Shown: positions 17,831 to 27,357, counted from the first letter of the stretch. The stretch: DNA of 64,000 nt from a filamentous cyanobacterium ESFC-1 (GCA_000380225.1 KB904821.1:2636196-2700195), one strand, 5' to 3'. A program made the numbers and translations. Notes: generated by a model not told the origin, from the letters alone.

Positions 17831-19306
17831 ATGTATATTGTCCAAATCGCCTCTGAATGCGCCCCAGTCATCAAAGCAGGTGGCCTGGGCGATGTGGTAT
17901 ATGGCCTCAGTCGCGCTATCGAAGAAAAAGGCCATACTGTCGAACTCATCCTCCCCATGTACGACTGTATGCGCTATGACCACATCTGGGGACTCCACGA
18001 TGCTTACCGCGACCTCTGGGTACCTTGGTATGGTGGGACGGTTCACTGTTCCGTGTTTTGTGGTTGGGTTCACGGTAGACTCTGCTTTTTCATCGCACCC
18101 CATTCCCAAGACGACTACTTTAATCGTGGCATTTACTACGGCGCTTCTGACGATAATATGCGCTTTGCCTTTTTTAGTAAAGCCGCCATAGAATTTTTAT
18201 TAATTAGTAACAAACGTCCCGATATTATTCACTGTCACGACTGGCAAACTGGCCTCATTCCTGTCTTACTCTACGAAATTTATCAATGGCAAGGGATGGG
18301 CAATCAACGGATTTGTTACACCATCCACAACTTCAAACATCAAGGCCCTGCCGGGTCAGAAGTATTACGGGCTACCGGTTTAAATAACGAAGCTTATTAC
18401 TTTAATCTAGAACGTTTACAAGACGACCATAATCCCTTTGCTATCAACGCCATGAAAGGGGGAATTGTTTATTCTAATTACGTTAATACTGTTTCGCCTC
18501 ATCACGCTTGGGAAGCCCGTTTTAGCGAAGTGGGCTGTGGTTTAAACCCTACCCTCCACCGCCATCATTATAAATTTGGGGGTATTCTCAACGGCTTAGA
18601 TTATCGGATATGGAACCCGGAAACCGATGATTATATCCCCCATCACTACACCCATGAAACCTTTGAATATAAAGTTAAAAATAAAACGGCTTTGCGCCAA
18701 TATCTCTTGTTAGCCGATAGCGATAAACCCCTCATCGCTTATATTGGTCGCCTCGACGGTCAAAAAGGCGTTCACCTCGTTCATCATGCCATGTATTATG
18801 CCCTGAATCGGGGCGCTCAATTTGTCCTTTTAGGTTCGGCAACAGAACCGAGTATTAGAGATTGGTTTGCCCACGAAAAACACCATCAAAATGATAACCC
18901 CGATTGTCATTTAGAATTAAGTTTCAACGAAGAACTCTCTCACCTGATTTATGCCGGGGCAGATATGATGGTTGTTCCCAGTAATTATGAACCCTGCGGC
19001 TTAACTCAAATGATTAGTTTGCGTTACGGTACTGTGCCGATTGTACGGGGGGTTGGGGGCTTACTGAATACGGTTTTTGATTGGGATTATGACGAAAATC
19101 GCCGCCCCGAAAAACGCAATGGCTTTGTCTTTTTCCAATCGGATCGTGAAGCGATTGAATCAGCAATGGGTCGTGCGTTTGATTTGTGGTATCTCAATCC
19201 TGAATTATTCCAACAATTAGCGGTTCAAGGGATGCAACATAACTATTCTTGGCAAACTCCCGCCGAACAATATCTTGGCGTTTATAATTTTGTCCGGCAT
19301 AAGTAA
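17831..19306 (+). CDS. glgA: Glycogen synthase, GlgA2-type
   Basis: A 491-aa GT5 glycosyltransferase that extends alpha-1,4-glucan from ADP-glucose. The ADP-glucose-binding motif KAGGLGDV lies at residues 15-22, the N-terminal domain continues with HCHDWQTG, and the C-terminal GT-B domain shows IGRLDGQKG and the PSNYEPCGL motif with the conserved Glu. The variant N-terminal region (YDCMRYDHIWGLHDAYRDLW) is characteristic of the second cyanobacterial isoform. AAGGAG lies eight bases before the ATG. It converges with leuD 13 bases downstream. Confidence 0.95.
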   Translation: MYIVQIASECAPVIKAGGLGDVVYGLSRAIEEKGHTVELILPMYDCMRYDHIWGLHDAYRDLWVPWYGGTVHCSVFCGWVHGRLCFFIAPHSQDDYFNRGIYYGASDDNMRFAFFSKAAIEFLLISNKRPDIIHCHDWQTGLIPVLLYEIYQWQGMGNQRICYTIHNFKHQGPAGSEVLRATGLNNEAYYFNLERLQDDHNPFAINAMKGGIVYSNYVNTVSPHHAWEARFSEVGCGLNPTLHRHHYKFGGILNGLDYRIWNPETDDYIPHHYTHETFEYKVKNKTALRQYLLLADSDKPLIAYIGRLDGQKGVHLVHHAMYYALNRGAQFVLLGSATEPSIRDWFAHEKHHQNDNPDCHLELSFNEELSHLIYAGADMMVVPSNYEPCGLTQMISLRYGTVPIVRGVGGLLNTVFDWDYDENRRPEKRNGFVFFQSDREAIESAMGRAFDLWYLNPELFQQLAVQGMQHNYSWQTPAEQYLGVYNFVRHK

Positions 19307-19319
19307 GTATTCGATATTT

Positions 19320-19916
19320 TTAATTCGTTTGCCAGCTTAAATAAGGCAATTGAGCCGCCGTTGCGCGAATTTGGTCGCTTTGGGCGGTAAGCTGACCGCA
19401 GCTATCCCAAGTTCCCGATCGCATCATTTGTTGTGCGCCGGGGTTCATTTGTACTGAAAAGACTTGCGATCCACAATGAACTTCGAGGGTTTCGAGGTTG
19501 ACGGTCATTGGGGCTTCGGGATGGTCTGCGATCGCTTGTTGTAATTGCTGAACTGTATCGCGATCGGCGGTAACGCAAGGGATACCAATGGCAACACAGT
19601 TCCCAAAGAAGATTTCCGCAAAGCTTTCACCGACAATGGCTTGAATGCCCCATTTTGAGAGGGCTTGAGGGGCGTGTTCGCGAGATGACCCACAGCCAAA
19701 GTTATTGTTGACTACGAGGATATTGGCGTTTTGGTATTGGGGTTGGTCGAAGGGGTGTTTTTCTTGGGCTTGGCTGCGATCGTCTGCGAAGACTTTTTCC
19801 CCTAAACCGTCGAAGGTGACGCAACGAAGAAAACGGGCGGGAATAATGCGATCGGTGTCGATGTCGTTTCCGGTGAGGGGGATACCGTGACCGGAGATTT
19901 GGGTAATTTGAGTCAT
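19320..19916 (-). CDS. leuD: 3-isopropylmalate dehydratase small subunit
   Basis: A 198-aa aconitase-superfamily swivel domain that with LeuC isomerises 2-isopropylmalate to 3-isopropylmalate in leucine synthesis. Hallmarks: [15 protein letters not shown], the [13 protein letters not shown] substrate-binding loop and [21 protein letters not shown] chose the internal ATG (MTQITQ); the longer frame adds 26 residues with no family match and overlaps the leader hairpin. leuC is not adjacent. Confidence 0.93.
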   Translation of the reverse strand: MTQITQISGHGIPLTGNDIDTDRIIPARFLRCVTFDGLGEKVFADDRSQAQEKHPFDQPQYQNANILVVNNNFGCGSSREHAPQALSKWGIQAIVGESFAEIFFGNCVAIGIPCVTADRDTVQQLQQAIADHPEAPMTVNLETLEVHCGSQVFSVQMNPGAQQMMRSGTWDSCGQLTAQSDQIRATAAQLPYLSWQTN

Positions 19917-19945
19917 AAGAATTTGTGTAGTGAAAACATAAAGAA

Positions 19946-19984
19946 TACACCTCTGTGTGCAACTGTGATTGGCAGAGGTGTATA
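19946..19984. terminator. Perfect 11-bp inverted repeat in leuD leader
   Basis: ATACACCTCTG and CAGAGGTGTAT pair perfectly around a 17-base loop. It lies between the ATPase gene and leuD, about 30 bases before the leuD start. It may stop the upstream transcript or act in the leuD leader. No strong U-tract follows on the minus strand. Confidence 0.5.
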
Positions 19985-20002
19985 AATGTAGCATTTCAGA
20001 AC

Positions 20003-20028
20003 AATGCTGAGTTTGAGGTCAGCATTGT
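20003..20028. terminator. Second hairpin after the ATPase gene
   Basis: CAATGCTGA and TCAGCATTG pair perfectly (9 bp) around GTTTGAGG, 20 bases downstream of the ATPase stop codon. It is probably a transcript-end structure. Confidence 0.5.
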
Positions 20029-20047
20029 TACTTTCTTTATTTTTGTT

Positions 20048-21514
20048 TTACCAATCATCCATCAAGGGGGGTTCTATATATTCAGGGCGTTTGATTTCAG
20101 CAAAACTCTTAGGGAGATTATATTTAGGAAACTCTTGTTCGGAAATTGATAAACCGTAGGCAATCGTAAAGCGGTGAAAATCTGAGTTCTTGAGACCATT
20201 CATGTTTAAATCGTCGGGTACAGTCAAACCTCTGGTATCTTTTACATAACCAATAATTCCCGCACGATCTTGTTGGAAGGTCTCATGAGTATCAAAAATG
20301 GTTTCTTCGTAGTATTCAATATCTTTACCACCACCACTCAAAATAATAATTAAATCCTTTTTGAGTTGATCGGGTGCTTTACGTTTAACGCTATAAGTAA
20401 TTGCCCCAGTTTGTTGATGAATGGCTCGTTGTCCTAAAATCAGAGAAGCAATCTTTGCGTCTTTACTCTTGAGTTTTTGTTGAATATCTCCCCTTGTCAA
20501 ATAATCTATATTCGCCACTGTCTCTTTATTTTTGACATCTTTTTCTGTAAGTGGTCTTTTATTTTTTCGGGAGTATTCCTTAATTGAACTAATTAGTTCT
20601 TGGCTTTGAGTTTCCAGTTCGTTTCGAGCTTCTGTAAAAGGCATTCCTGTATTTCTTGCAACTCTGTGTGCTAAAGAAGCTACACCAATTGGGAAAATTG
20701 ACGCAGAAAGACAGTCAATTGTATCGGAATCAGGATCGCCTTTACTCCGAAAAGATGCGGCTTCGACTGTACCACTGCCAATATCAAACAGAATATAAGC
20801 TCCTTCTGTCCGTCGTTGAGAAGCTGCATAGACGGCAGCGATTAATTCAGGAACAGTCTTAATATGATTTGGACTGTTGGAAGTATTATTTCTTAAATTA
20901 CTTAGATATTCTTGTATTTCTGTATAGGTAAAAGATGCTTGAGATTCTTGACTTAGTTGTAATGCATATTGCAAAACACGCTCGAAGCGTTGAACGGCTT
21001 TAGAATCTTGATACTGAACAGGAACACATACATTAATACTACTAATTTCATTTCCTTCAGCTTTTTCTCGATCTGAAACTCTTTTGATAACGCGACTGAG
21101 ATAATAAATTGCTAAGTTTTCGATGTTCTCAGGACTATTGAGATTCTGCTTTTCAAATTTTGGCAGGGGTTCAAATACTTTAAATCGATCTCCCTGTTCT
21201 TCTGAAGATAAGTCCAAATCTGCGAGACGCATTTTAATAAAATCAATTGGGATTGACTGATTTAGTTCTTCATCATATTTTTTCCATTCTGTATCTGTCA
21301 AACCCGCTAAAATAGTTCCGTTGTTCAATATACGAATTTGCGTAGGTAACAGTGCATTTTGTAATTTAGGTTTGCTAGTTGATTCAAAAACGAAAACCCT
21401 GGATTCATCTATACCTGTGTTTCGAACACAAACTTTAGTAAAGCTTGTCCCGAAGTCAATACCAATATTAATATCTGCCACACTCAACTCCTTTAGCTCA
21501 GTTATATCAATCAA
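20048..21514 (-). CDS. Actin/Hsp70-fold ATPase-like protein
   Basis: A 488-aa protein with the ATP-binding signature of the actin/Hsp70/MreB/ParM superfamily: phosphate-1 motif IGIDFGTSFTKV (about residues 17-28), phosphate-2 DIGSGTVEAA (about 245-254) and an adenosine-type ILSGGGKDI near residue 395. The Hsp70 substrate-binding domain is absent. It overlaps the upstream partner gene by 8 bases, so the two are translationally coupled. The pair is AT-rich, free of HIP1 sites and unlike its neighbours, which suggests transfer. Function unknown; defence or plasmid-type roles are inference only. Confidence 0.7.
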   Translation of the reverse strand: MIDITELKELSVADINIGIDFGTSFTKVCVRNTGIDESRVFVFESTSKPKLQNALLPTQIRILNNGTILAGLTDTEWKKYDEELNQSIPIDFIKMRLADLDLSSEEQGDRFKVFEPLPKFEKQNLNSPENIENLAIYYLSRVIKRVSDREKAEGNEISSINVCVPVQYQDSKAVQRFERVLQYALQLSQESQASFTYTEIQEYLSNLRNNTSNSPNHIKTVPELIAAVYAASQRRTEGAYILFDIGSGTVEAASFRSKGDPDSDTIDCLSASIFPIGVASLAHRVARNTGMPFTEARNELETQSQELISSIKEYSRKNKRPLTEKDVKNKETVANIDYLTRGDIQQKLKSKDAKIASLILGQRAIHQQTGAITYSVKRKAPDQLKKDLIIILSGGGKDIEYYEETIFDTHETFQQDRAGIIGYVKDTRGLTVPDDLNMNGLKNSDFHRFTIAYGLSISEQEFPKYNLPKSFAEIKRPEYIEPPLMDDW

Positions 21515-22880
21515 TTTTAATGATACCTAGTGATAGTATATCATTAGATTTCAGGTCTTGCTTATATTCTTGTATTTTTTCTTTATACTTAGGATAGTTA
21601 GGGTTTCCCTTTGTGATGGGAGATTTGTTTTTTTGGAACGCTGTTTGTTGGATTATTTGTTTAAATTGATCTGGGGATTTTTGGGATTTTTTGGTTTCAT
21701 CTCCATTGTCTATTTTTTTTAACTCATACTGAATTTCTTTAGGTTCCTTATTAGGCTTAAAAACTGCATATAAGTATTCACCCGATGAAACATCTGATGT
21801 TTCATTTTGTTTAAGTTCAATGGCAGACAAACGATGAAAATGCCACCAAGGTTTCTCTTGGTCTTGGTATTCTTTTTGAATCCACTGAATAAATGGATGA
21901 GATATATTTAATAGTTCGTATTTCGTAGGATTTTGTCTGATTTCAGTAGAAACTTTTCCAGAGTCAAAATAGCATTCGATTTCTTTATTATGTAATTGTG
22001 TTTTAACAGGAAAGTTGGATTTTTCATAGTATTCTTTGAAAACTTCCTTTAATTTGTCTTCCATTGCTAATTCATATACTTGTTCTTTATCGCTATCGCT
22101 TAGAGGATTAAATAAAGATTTTTCTTGGTTATCATTTAAGAAGAACTTAATAATTTCTGGTAGGTTTTTAATGACTTCATCATTATTTATACTTGAAATT
22201 GCTTTATCAAAGTCATCACAAACGCATTTAGATAATGGGGTAAAAGTTTGTTTAAAGGACAACTGTTCCAAAATTGCTTCTTGCAAAGAAACTATTACTA
22301 GATCAAATATTTTCTTGCCGTTTTGAATATTTTTCTCGAAGTATGAGACTAATTCTTTGAGTGGCTCTGAGACGGTTTTATCTGTTGTTTCAATAATCTT
22401 TTTAGGAATAATAATAGCAGAGCAAGAATTATCCTGAGATTTTATTTTTTTTAAGCAATCTTCTATTGCTTTCTTTTTAGTTTCAATTTGATGTATATTG
22501 TTTTCAAAAAAATGCTGTTTTATTTGTTGTTCATGTTTTTCAGCGTCTTTTTTTGATGAGCAAAATACTAAAATGCGTCTAGCATCCTTTACATTTTGCA
22601 ATGTTTTTGGTGAATATTTGTTTAACTCTTCATAAGCTATTATTTTGCCTAAATCATGAGCATGACCGTAATACTCTTTTTCTAAAAGTTCATCGATAGT
22701 TTCTTGTGGGTCGAATTTTTCTAATTTTTTTGCTGGTATGATCTTGAATTTAGCAACACCGATTTTAACCTTATAGGACGGATCTTCGGTCTCTTCTTGA
22801 ATAGTTCCTTTTTGACCAGGATTTTCTGTATTTCTGACCCAATCACCTCTTTCAAACTCTTGACGATTTTTAGGCTCCAT
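21507..22880 (-). CDS. Partner of actin-fold ATPase; resembles ends of a RapA/SNF2-type helicase
   Basis: A 457-aa, Lys/Glu-rich protein. Residues about 8-55 (FERGDWVRN..GQKGTI..) look like the SH3-like domain at the start of RapA/DrmD-type helicases. The next block (DELLEKEYYGHAHDLGKII) resembles the segment that normally precedes the helicase motor, and residues about 330-395 (HPFIQWI..GEYLYAVFKPN) resemble the C-terminal part of those enzymes. No Walker A or DEAH motif lies between. These resemblances are from memory, not a search. It is either a shortened non-motor relative or a deletion remnant. Confidence 0.5.
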   Translation of the reverse strand: MEPKNRQEFERGDWVRNTENPGQKGTIQEETEDPSYKVKIGVAKFKIIPAKKLEKFDPQETIDELLEKEYYGHAHDLGKIIAYEELNKYSPKTLQNVKDARRILVFCSSKKDAEKHEQQIKQHFFENNIHQIETKKKAIEDCLKKIKSQDNSCSAIIIPKKIIETTDKTVSEPLKELVSYFEKNIQNGKKIFDLVIVSLQEAILEQLSFKQTFTPLSKCVCDDFDKAISSINNDEVIKNLPEIIKFFLNDNQEKSLFNPLSDSDKEQVYELAMEDKLKEVFKEYYEKSNFPVKTQLHNKEIECYFDSGKVSTEIRQNPTKYELLNISHPFIQWIQKEYQDQEKPWWHFHRLSAIELKQNETSDVSSGEYLYAVFKPNKEPKEIQYELKKIDNGDETKKSQKSPDQFKQIIQQTAFQKNKSPITKGNPNYPKYKEKIQEYKQDLKSNDILSLGIIKID

Positions 22881-23034
22881 AAATAAATGCTTTTCTGATT
22901 TTAGACAAAACTCTATTATCTAATATTTGTATAACTCTTGTCAAGAACCTATGAATCGCGCAGCCAAAAAAGAGACGCTGCATCAGCAACGCCTCGACGA
23001 AGTACACAAAAACACCCAGAGGAAAGTTGAAAAT

Positions 23035-23421
23035 CTAGATATCCCAGTTGCGATTCAGCAAGCGGTTGAGCATTTGGCGGCCGCGGCTATCAAAAACTTG
23101 AACGCGGACGTAATCGGGGTCGCTGGGTCGCCAAGCCACTTGATAGCGGTAATTGCCGTTTTGCCAGGTGTAGGTGCGGCGTTGGGAATTGCCGCCGACG
23201 GTTGCGCCACTGAGGTAGATGGTATCCCCGGTACGCTTGTTTTCGCCGTAGTAGGCGATGGTGTTGTTGGCGTAGCTGACGTTAACTGCCCAGGTGCGGT
23301 CTTGGAATGTGCCGTAGGGAATGGCCGCTTGGGCGATCGCGCTTTGGGGATTAGTCATTTCGACGATCGCGGGAGTCGAAAGACCGAGAAGGGTGGCGAG
23401 GGCAACAGCTTTAATATTCAT
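23035..23421 (-). CDS. Small secreted protein of unknown function
   Basis: A 128-aa protein with a signal peptide (residues 1-32, core AVALATLLGL, cleavage near AIAQA) and a compact beta-rich mature domain with Tyr/Trp/Asn-rich strands (TWAVNVSYANNTIAYYGENK, YTWQNGNYRYQVAWRP). The family is not recognised; similar short exported proteins are common in cyanobacteria. AAGG precedes the ATG. The opposite strand is also open over the same stretch but lacks these protein-like features. Confidence 0.65.
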   Translation of the reverse strand: MNIKAVALATLLGLSTPAIVEMTNPQSAIAQAAIPYGTFQDRTWAVNVSYANNTIAYYGENKRTGDTIYLSGATVGGNSQRRTYTWQNGNYRYQVAWRPSDPDYVRVQVFDSRGRQMLNRLLNRNWDI

Positions 23422-23636
23422 CGTTAGGCTTCCTTAAAATTGAGAGTAAGAGTGATTTCAAAAGTAAATTAATACACCCTGTACCAATGCACGCTCACTT
23501 CGCTTGGGTTCAACCTTGGCTCTTTTAGCTTCAATCTTGGGGATTGGGTTGAATCAATGGGAGTTATTAAAGCGTGTGGTTTCGTTCTATTAAAGCCTAC
23601 AAACCCTAGCTCTAGGATTTCGCAAAATTTCCCCCA

Positions 23637-25109
23637 TTAAATTTCATTGCCTGTGGCGAGGGATTCTCGTTCGGTGGGGATGGGTGTGGTGGTGACATCA
23701 GGAGTGGTGGGGGATTCGGTCGGAGTCGGGGCGTTGAAATACTCGTAAGCGGTGCGAGAAATCTCTTGGATCAGTTCGATGGCTTTGGGGTCGTTGTGGG
23801 GGCGTTTGACCATGACAACCGCGAGATAGCGTTTTCCGGTAGGAGTGTCGATAATACCGGCATCTGCGACCAAAGAGCCGATATTGCCAGTTTTATGGGC
23901 GATGGTGGCTTCTTGACCGATGCCTTGGCGTAACAGAGAGTTGGTTTGGACATTTTGCATAATGTCAAGGACGCGATCGCGCGATCGCGAGGACATGATT
24001 TCCCCTTGATTCATCATGGCCATGAGTTCGGCTAAATCTTTGGGACTGGTGGTATTCGTTCCTTCCACATCCGGTAATAAGTTCTGAATCACCGTGGCTT
24101 GCAAGCCCCAATCTTGAAACCGTTGATTGAGTACCGTTGCCCCTCCTAAACGATCGATAGCAATATTCGTGGCGGTGTTATCGCTAATTTCGATCATCTT
24201 TTTCATCGTTTCGAGGGCGGTGAATTGGGTTCCCGGTTGCTGATACTGCATCGTCCCCGCTTCCCCGGCGATCAAATCTGGGCGCATGGTCAGTTTTTCA
24301 TCCAGGCTGACTTGATTAGCATCGATGGCTTGGAAAAAGGCAATGAGAATCGGGAGTTTGATGGTACTAGCGGCCGCAAAAGATTCTTCGCCGCGAATAT
24401 TGACATACAGCCCCGTATCGAGATCGACCAATAACGCCCCAACTTCTAAATCGGTATATTGGGCGGCCAGGGCTTCAATTTTTTGTTTTAAAACGGTGCT
24501 TTCTTGTTTGAGGGGTAAAAATGACTGAACGGCATCTTCTACCACTTGGGTACTTTGGAGGGCGGTAGAATCAGCTTCGGACGTAGACGCTAGGGGGGCA
24601 TCCCAGGCAGAAAGTAGGGTTCCCACAATTGCCCCTAACCCCACGCCCACAATGAGTAAGCGCAGGAGGTACAACATGGGGGGCGAGAGTAGCCAAGTCA
24701 GAGAAGGAGGTAGAGGCAGGGGGGTGGCGATCGCGCGACGGCGGGGTTTAGCAGGCTTGGGGGCGGCCACCGCCGGATTTTGAGGGTGGGGGGGATTGGG
24801 CTTTTTTTCCCGGCGGAGGGGGGCAATCTTGCTGTTAGGGGTGGGAACTCGTTGCGGGCGACGAGAACGGCTAGAGGAGCGTCCTATTGCCGGATTAGGG
24901 AGAGATTGAGGTGTGGGGTTGGGGCGAGATTCCTGGCGCAAGCGCGATCGCCGCGATCGGGAAACCGGGGGACGTTGAGGGGATGGGGAGTTGCGGTTGC
25001 TCGGTCGAGAAGCGGGGGGTTTGGGTTTGATTTGAGATTTTGCTGGGGTTTGATTGGTTGTTTTTTTCGGCCGAAATAAAGATAACAAAACCACCACAAT
25101 CCTCCTCAC
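23637..25109 (-). CDS. Membrane-anchored class A beta-lactamase-fold serine hydrolase
   Basis: A 490-aa protein. Residues 1-135 are basic and Pro/Arg-rich, probably cytosolic and disordered; one membrane helix follows (about 143-168); the periplasmic part has the penicillin-recognising triad STIK (Ser248, Lys251), SDN (309-311) and KTG (406-408). This makes it a beta-lactamase-like or low-molecular-weight transpeptidase-like enzyme acting on peptidoglycan-type substrates. The start is a GTG next to AGGAGG. Whether it confers beta-lactam resistance is unknown; chromosomal cyanobacterial relatives are common. Confidence 0.85.
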   Translation of the reverse strand: MRRIVVVLLSLFRPKKTTNQTPAKSQIKPKPPASRPSNRNSPSPQRPPVSRSRRSRLRQESRPNPTPQSLPNPAIGRSSSRSRRPQRVPTPNSKIAPLRREKKPNPPHPQNPAVAAPKPAKPRRRAIATPLPLPPSLTWLLSPPMLYLLRLLIVGVGLGAIVGTLLSAWDAPLASTSEADSTALQSTQVVEDAVQSFLPLKQESTVLKQKIEALAAQYTDLEVGALLVDLDTGLYVNIRGEESFAAASTIKLPILIAFFQAIDANQVSLDEKLTMRPDLIAGEAGTMQYQQPGTQFTALETMKKMIEISDNTATNIAIDRLGGATVLNQRFQDWGLQATVIQNLLPDVEGTNTTSPKDLAELMAMMNQGEIMSSRSRDRVLDIMQNVQTNSLLRQGIGQEATIAHKTGNIGSLVADAGIIDTPTGKRYLAVVMVKRPHNDPKAIELIQEISRTAYEYFNAPTPTESPTTPDVTTTPIPTERESLATGNEI

Positions 25110-25433
25110 TTGGCAATGGTGAAACGGTTAACAACACGGGATGCCCTTTTCTGCCGACACCAGATCGGACAATATTTTTCACTGACACACCGAAGCCGTT
25201 AGCTGTTCATTGATTTAATTTGTACTTATGGGATTGTATTGCGTTTGCATCGCAATATCAATTGATTGCTGTTTAAAGCCCTAGGTGAACCCGAAAGGCG
25301 ATTCAACCCCCGGTCTCGTCTACACTGAGCGAGCAGGGGTTGAAGGGTTTTTGAGTTGAGCGCAAAAATCCGAAAATTTCCTCAAAACGCCAAGGACATT
25401 TGGGGATACATAGGGGTTATTTTGAGGCAGATT
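25110..25433. other. Intergenic region with a hairpin
   Basis: About 320 bases between cdsA and the serine-hydrolase gene. A 9-bp stem TTCAACCCC/GGGGTTGAA (25302-25310 with 25336-25344) followed by GGGTTTTT could be a terminator or fold in the leader. No gene is seen. Confidence 0.45.
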
Positions 25434-26348
25434 TCACCAGGATGCCGGGAATATGGGCAAAATTACAGTAATAAAGTAATACACCAGGGGGGCGGTAAAT
25501 ACATAACTGTCTGTGCGGTCTAAAATGCCCCCATGACCGGGAATGAGTTGTCCTGAATCTTTGATTCCCGCATCGCGTTTCATCATCGATTCGGTGAGGT
25601 CGCCCAGCAGACTGGTTACGCCGATCAGGATACCGAGTAAGGCACCACTCACGGGCCAAGAATGCCAATTGAGTAACCAAGCCCCGGTTACAGCCACAAT
25701 AGCGCTCCCCATCACGCCAAAAACAGCGCCTTCGACGGTTTTCTTGGGGCTGATTTCCGATAAGCGGGTGCGACCAATCCAGCGCCCCATGGTATAAGCA
25801 CCAATATCGGCAGCCCAGATGCAAGCCATGGCAATAAAGGTGATTTTGAGGGCTTCGGGAAATGCGCCCAAGTCATCCCAAGCGGCGGGCCAATAGCCGT
25901 CAAAGGGTAAATTCCAAGCCGCCGTCGCGACATCTCCCGATTGAGGGGCCGCTTGGGCTACTTGGGTTAAGCCGACTCGTAACCGAATCCAATAACTGGG
26001 CAACCAGCCGCCGTAAAACAGCCCCAGAATGGAGGTAGAAATATCGGCAATGGTGGCCATTTTGGGCTGAAACAGCAAGTAGAAACAGATAAAAGTGCCA
26101 GCGAGGGGAAATACTGCATCGGTAAGATTAGGAGTTAGGGTCGAACTGAGCAGCAAAAGTTGCGACACCACTAAGGTACTTTTGCCAGCCGGGGCGATTC
26201 CTTTGGCCTTGACCATCCGAAAATATTCCAACTGGCCGAGCAGGGCGATCGCCATGATTGCTACGGTGAAGTACCAGCCCCCCATAACGATCATGCCCAA
26301 AGCGAGGGCGATCGCCACAATTCCACTGAAGATACGAGTCCAAGGCAT
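25434..26348 (-). CDS. cdsA: Phosphatidate cytidylyltransferase CdsA
   Basis: A 304-aa polytopic membrane enzyme that makes CDP-diacylglycerol from phosphatidic acid and CTP, feeding phosphatidylglycerol synthesis. The C-terminal family signature is present at about residues 245-281: SLLGDLTESMMKRDAGIKDS followed by GHGGILDRTDS, with the catalytic acidic residues. AWAADIGAY-type motifs precede it (IWAADIGAYTMGRWIG). It has about eight membrane segments and normal length. Confidence 0.95.
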   Translation of the reverse strand: MPWTRIFSGIVAIALALGMIVMGGWYFTVAIMAIALLGQLEYFRMVKAKGIAPAGKSTLVVSQLLLLSSTLTPNLTDAVFPLAGTFICFYLLFQPKMATIADISTSILGLFYGGWLPSYWIRLRVGLTQVAQAAPQSGDVATAAWNLPFDGYWPAAWDDLGAFPEALKITFIAMACIWAADIGAYTMGRWIGRTRLSEISPKKTVEGAVFGVMGSAIVAVTGAWLLNWHSWPVSGALLGILIGVTSLLGDLTESMMKRDAGIKDSGQLIPGHGGILDRTDSYVFTAPLVYYFITVILPIFPASW

Positions 26349-26520
26349 AATATGCGGGATGTTAAGTTTAAACCCTCAATTACCTTAATAGGCAATTGTC
26401 ACAAAAATGACCGCAATAATCGCGGTTTAGAAATTGAATTTAGATTAACGAAATATTATCAAAAGTTAATCGCTATTCCCTGTATTATAATTTTCTATTG
26501 ACGATTGAGACGGGAAAATT

Positions 26521-27117
26521 TTAAATATCTAGTTTTTCGCCACTGAGGATAAACATGGGATTCAAGGCGGCGAGGACTTGGTGAATGCCTCGGGTTTCAA
26601 GACGATTGACCGCCGATTGCACCACTTCGATATTACGGGCTTGGAGGTGCGAAAAGCCACTGGATAGGGCATACAGGGTTTCGAGGTTGTGGGCGGTGGC
26701 GATCGCTCGTCCAGAGACTTTGAGGTGTTGCCAAGCGGTTTCGAGGATGGCTTCGATCGGTTTGCCGCCTTCGATACAAATTCGATCGGGGGCGGGTTGG
26801 AGATCGGCGAGGCAATCGGGCGCACTGCCTTCGATGACTTCAACATTGGTGAGGCCAAAGCGATCGCAGTTGGTTTGAATTAAATCGGCCACCTCGCGAT
26901 CGCGCTCTAGGGCAATAATTTTAGCATCGGGACACAACAACCCCACTTCGACGGGGATTGTACCTGTGCCTGCCCCAATGTCCCACAATACCGAATCGGG
27001 TTTCATCCGCAAGCAAGACAGCAGCAAGACGCGCACTTCTCGCTTACTCAGGGGAATGCCGGGAAGTCGCGCAAATAAGTCGTCAGGAATGCCAGGGGTT
27101 TTGTAGGGCCAAGTCAT
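26521..27117 (-). CDS. cbiT: Cobalt-precorrin-6B methyltransferase (decarboxylating) CbiT
   Basis: A 198-aa Rossmann-fold SAM methyltransferase of cobalamin synthesis. GIPDDLF..PLSKREVR is the CbiT/CobL-C substrate region, and DIGAGTGTIPVEVGL is the SAM-binding motif I; IALERDREVADLI and FIxGG-type motif CIEGGKPIE follow. I start it at the ATG of MTWPYKTPG; a longer frame would add 72 residues translated from an upstream heptamer repeat, which is not protein-like. Other cobalamin genes are not in the window. Confidence 0.88.
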   Translation of the reverse strand: MTWPYKTPGIPDDLFARLPGIPLSKREVRVLLLSCLRMKPDSVLWDIGAGTGTIPVEVGLLCPDAKIIALERDREVADLIQTNCDRFGLTNVEVIEGSAPDCLADLQPAPDRICIEGGKPIEAILETAWQHLKVSGRAIATAHNLETLYALSSGFSHLQARNIEVVQSAVNRLETRGIHQVLAALNPMFILSGEKLDI

Positions 27118-27169
27118 AGTTTGGGTAGTGGGCAGTAGGGGGAGGGGGGAGAGGGGGAGGAGGGGGAAG

Positions 27170-27357
27170 AAATTACCAATAACCAACAACCAATAACCAA
27201 TAACCAATAACCAATAACCAACAACCAACAACCAACAACCAATAACCAACAACCAATAACCAACAACCAACAACCAACAACCAACAACCAATAACCAATA
27301 ACCAACAACCAACAACCAACAACCAATAACCAATAACCAATAACCATAACCATATAA
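27170..27357. repeat. Long heptanucleotide tandem repeat (AACCAAC/AACCAAT)
   Basis: About 26 uninterrupted heptamers alternating ACCAACA and ACCAATA, the longest array in the window, immediately upstream of cbiT and ending beside the decarboxylase stop codon. Confidence 0.95.

Noticed and set aside
22927-23427. Plus-strand open frame of 166 codons opposite the small secreted protein
   Set aside because: Composition is a low-quality Ala/Val/Gly string without family signals; the minus strand has a clear signal peptide and a better start.
27170-27357. CRISPR-like array
   Set aside because: The unit is a 7-base heptamer with no spacers, so it is not a CRISPR. No cas genes are in the window.
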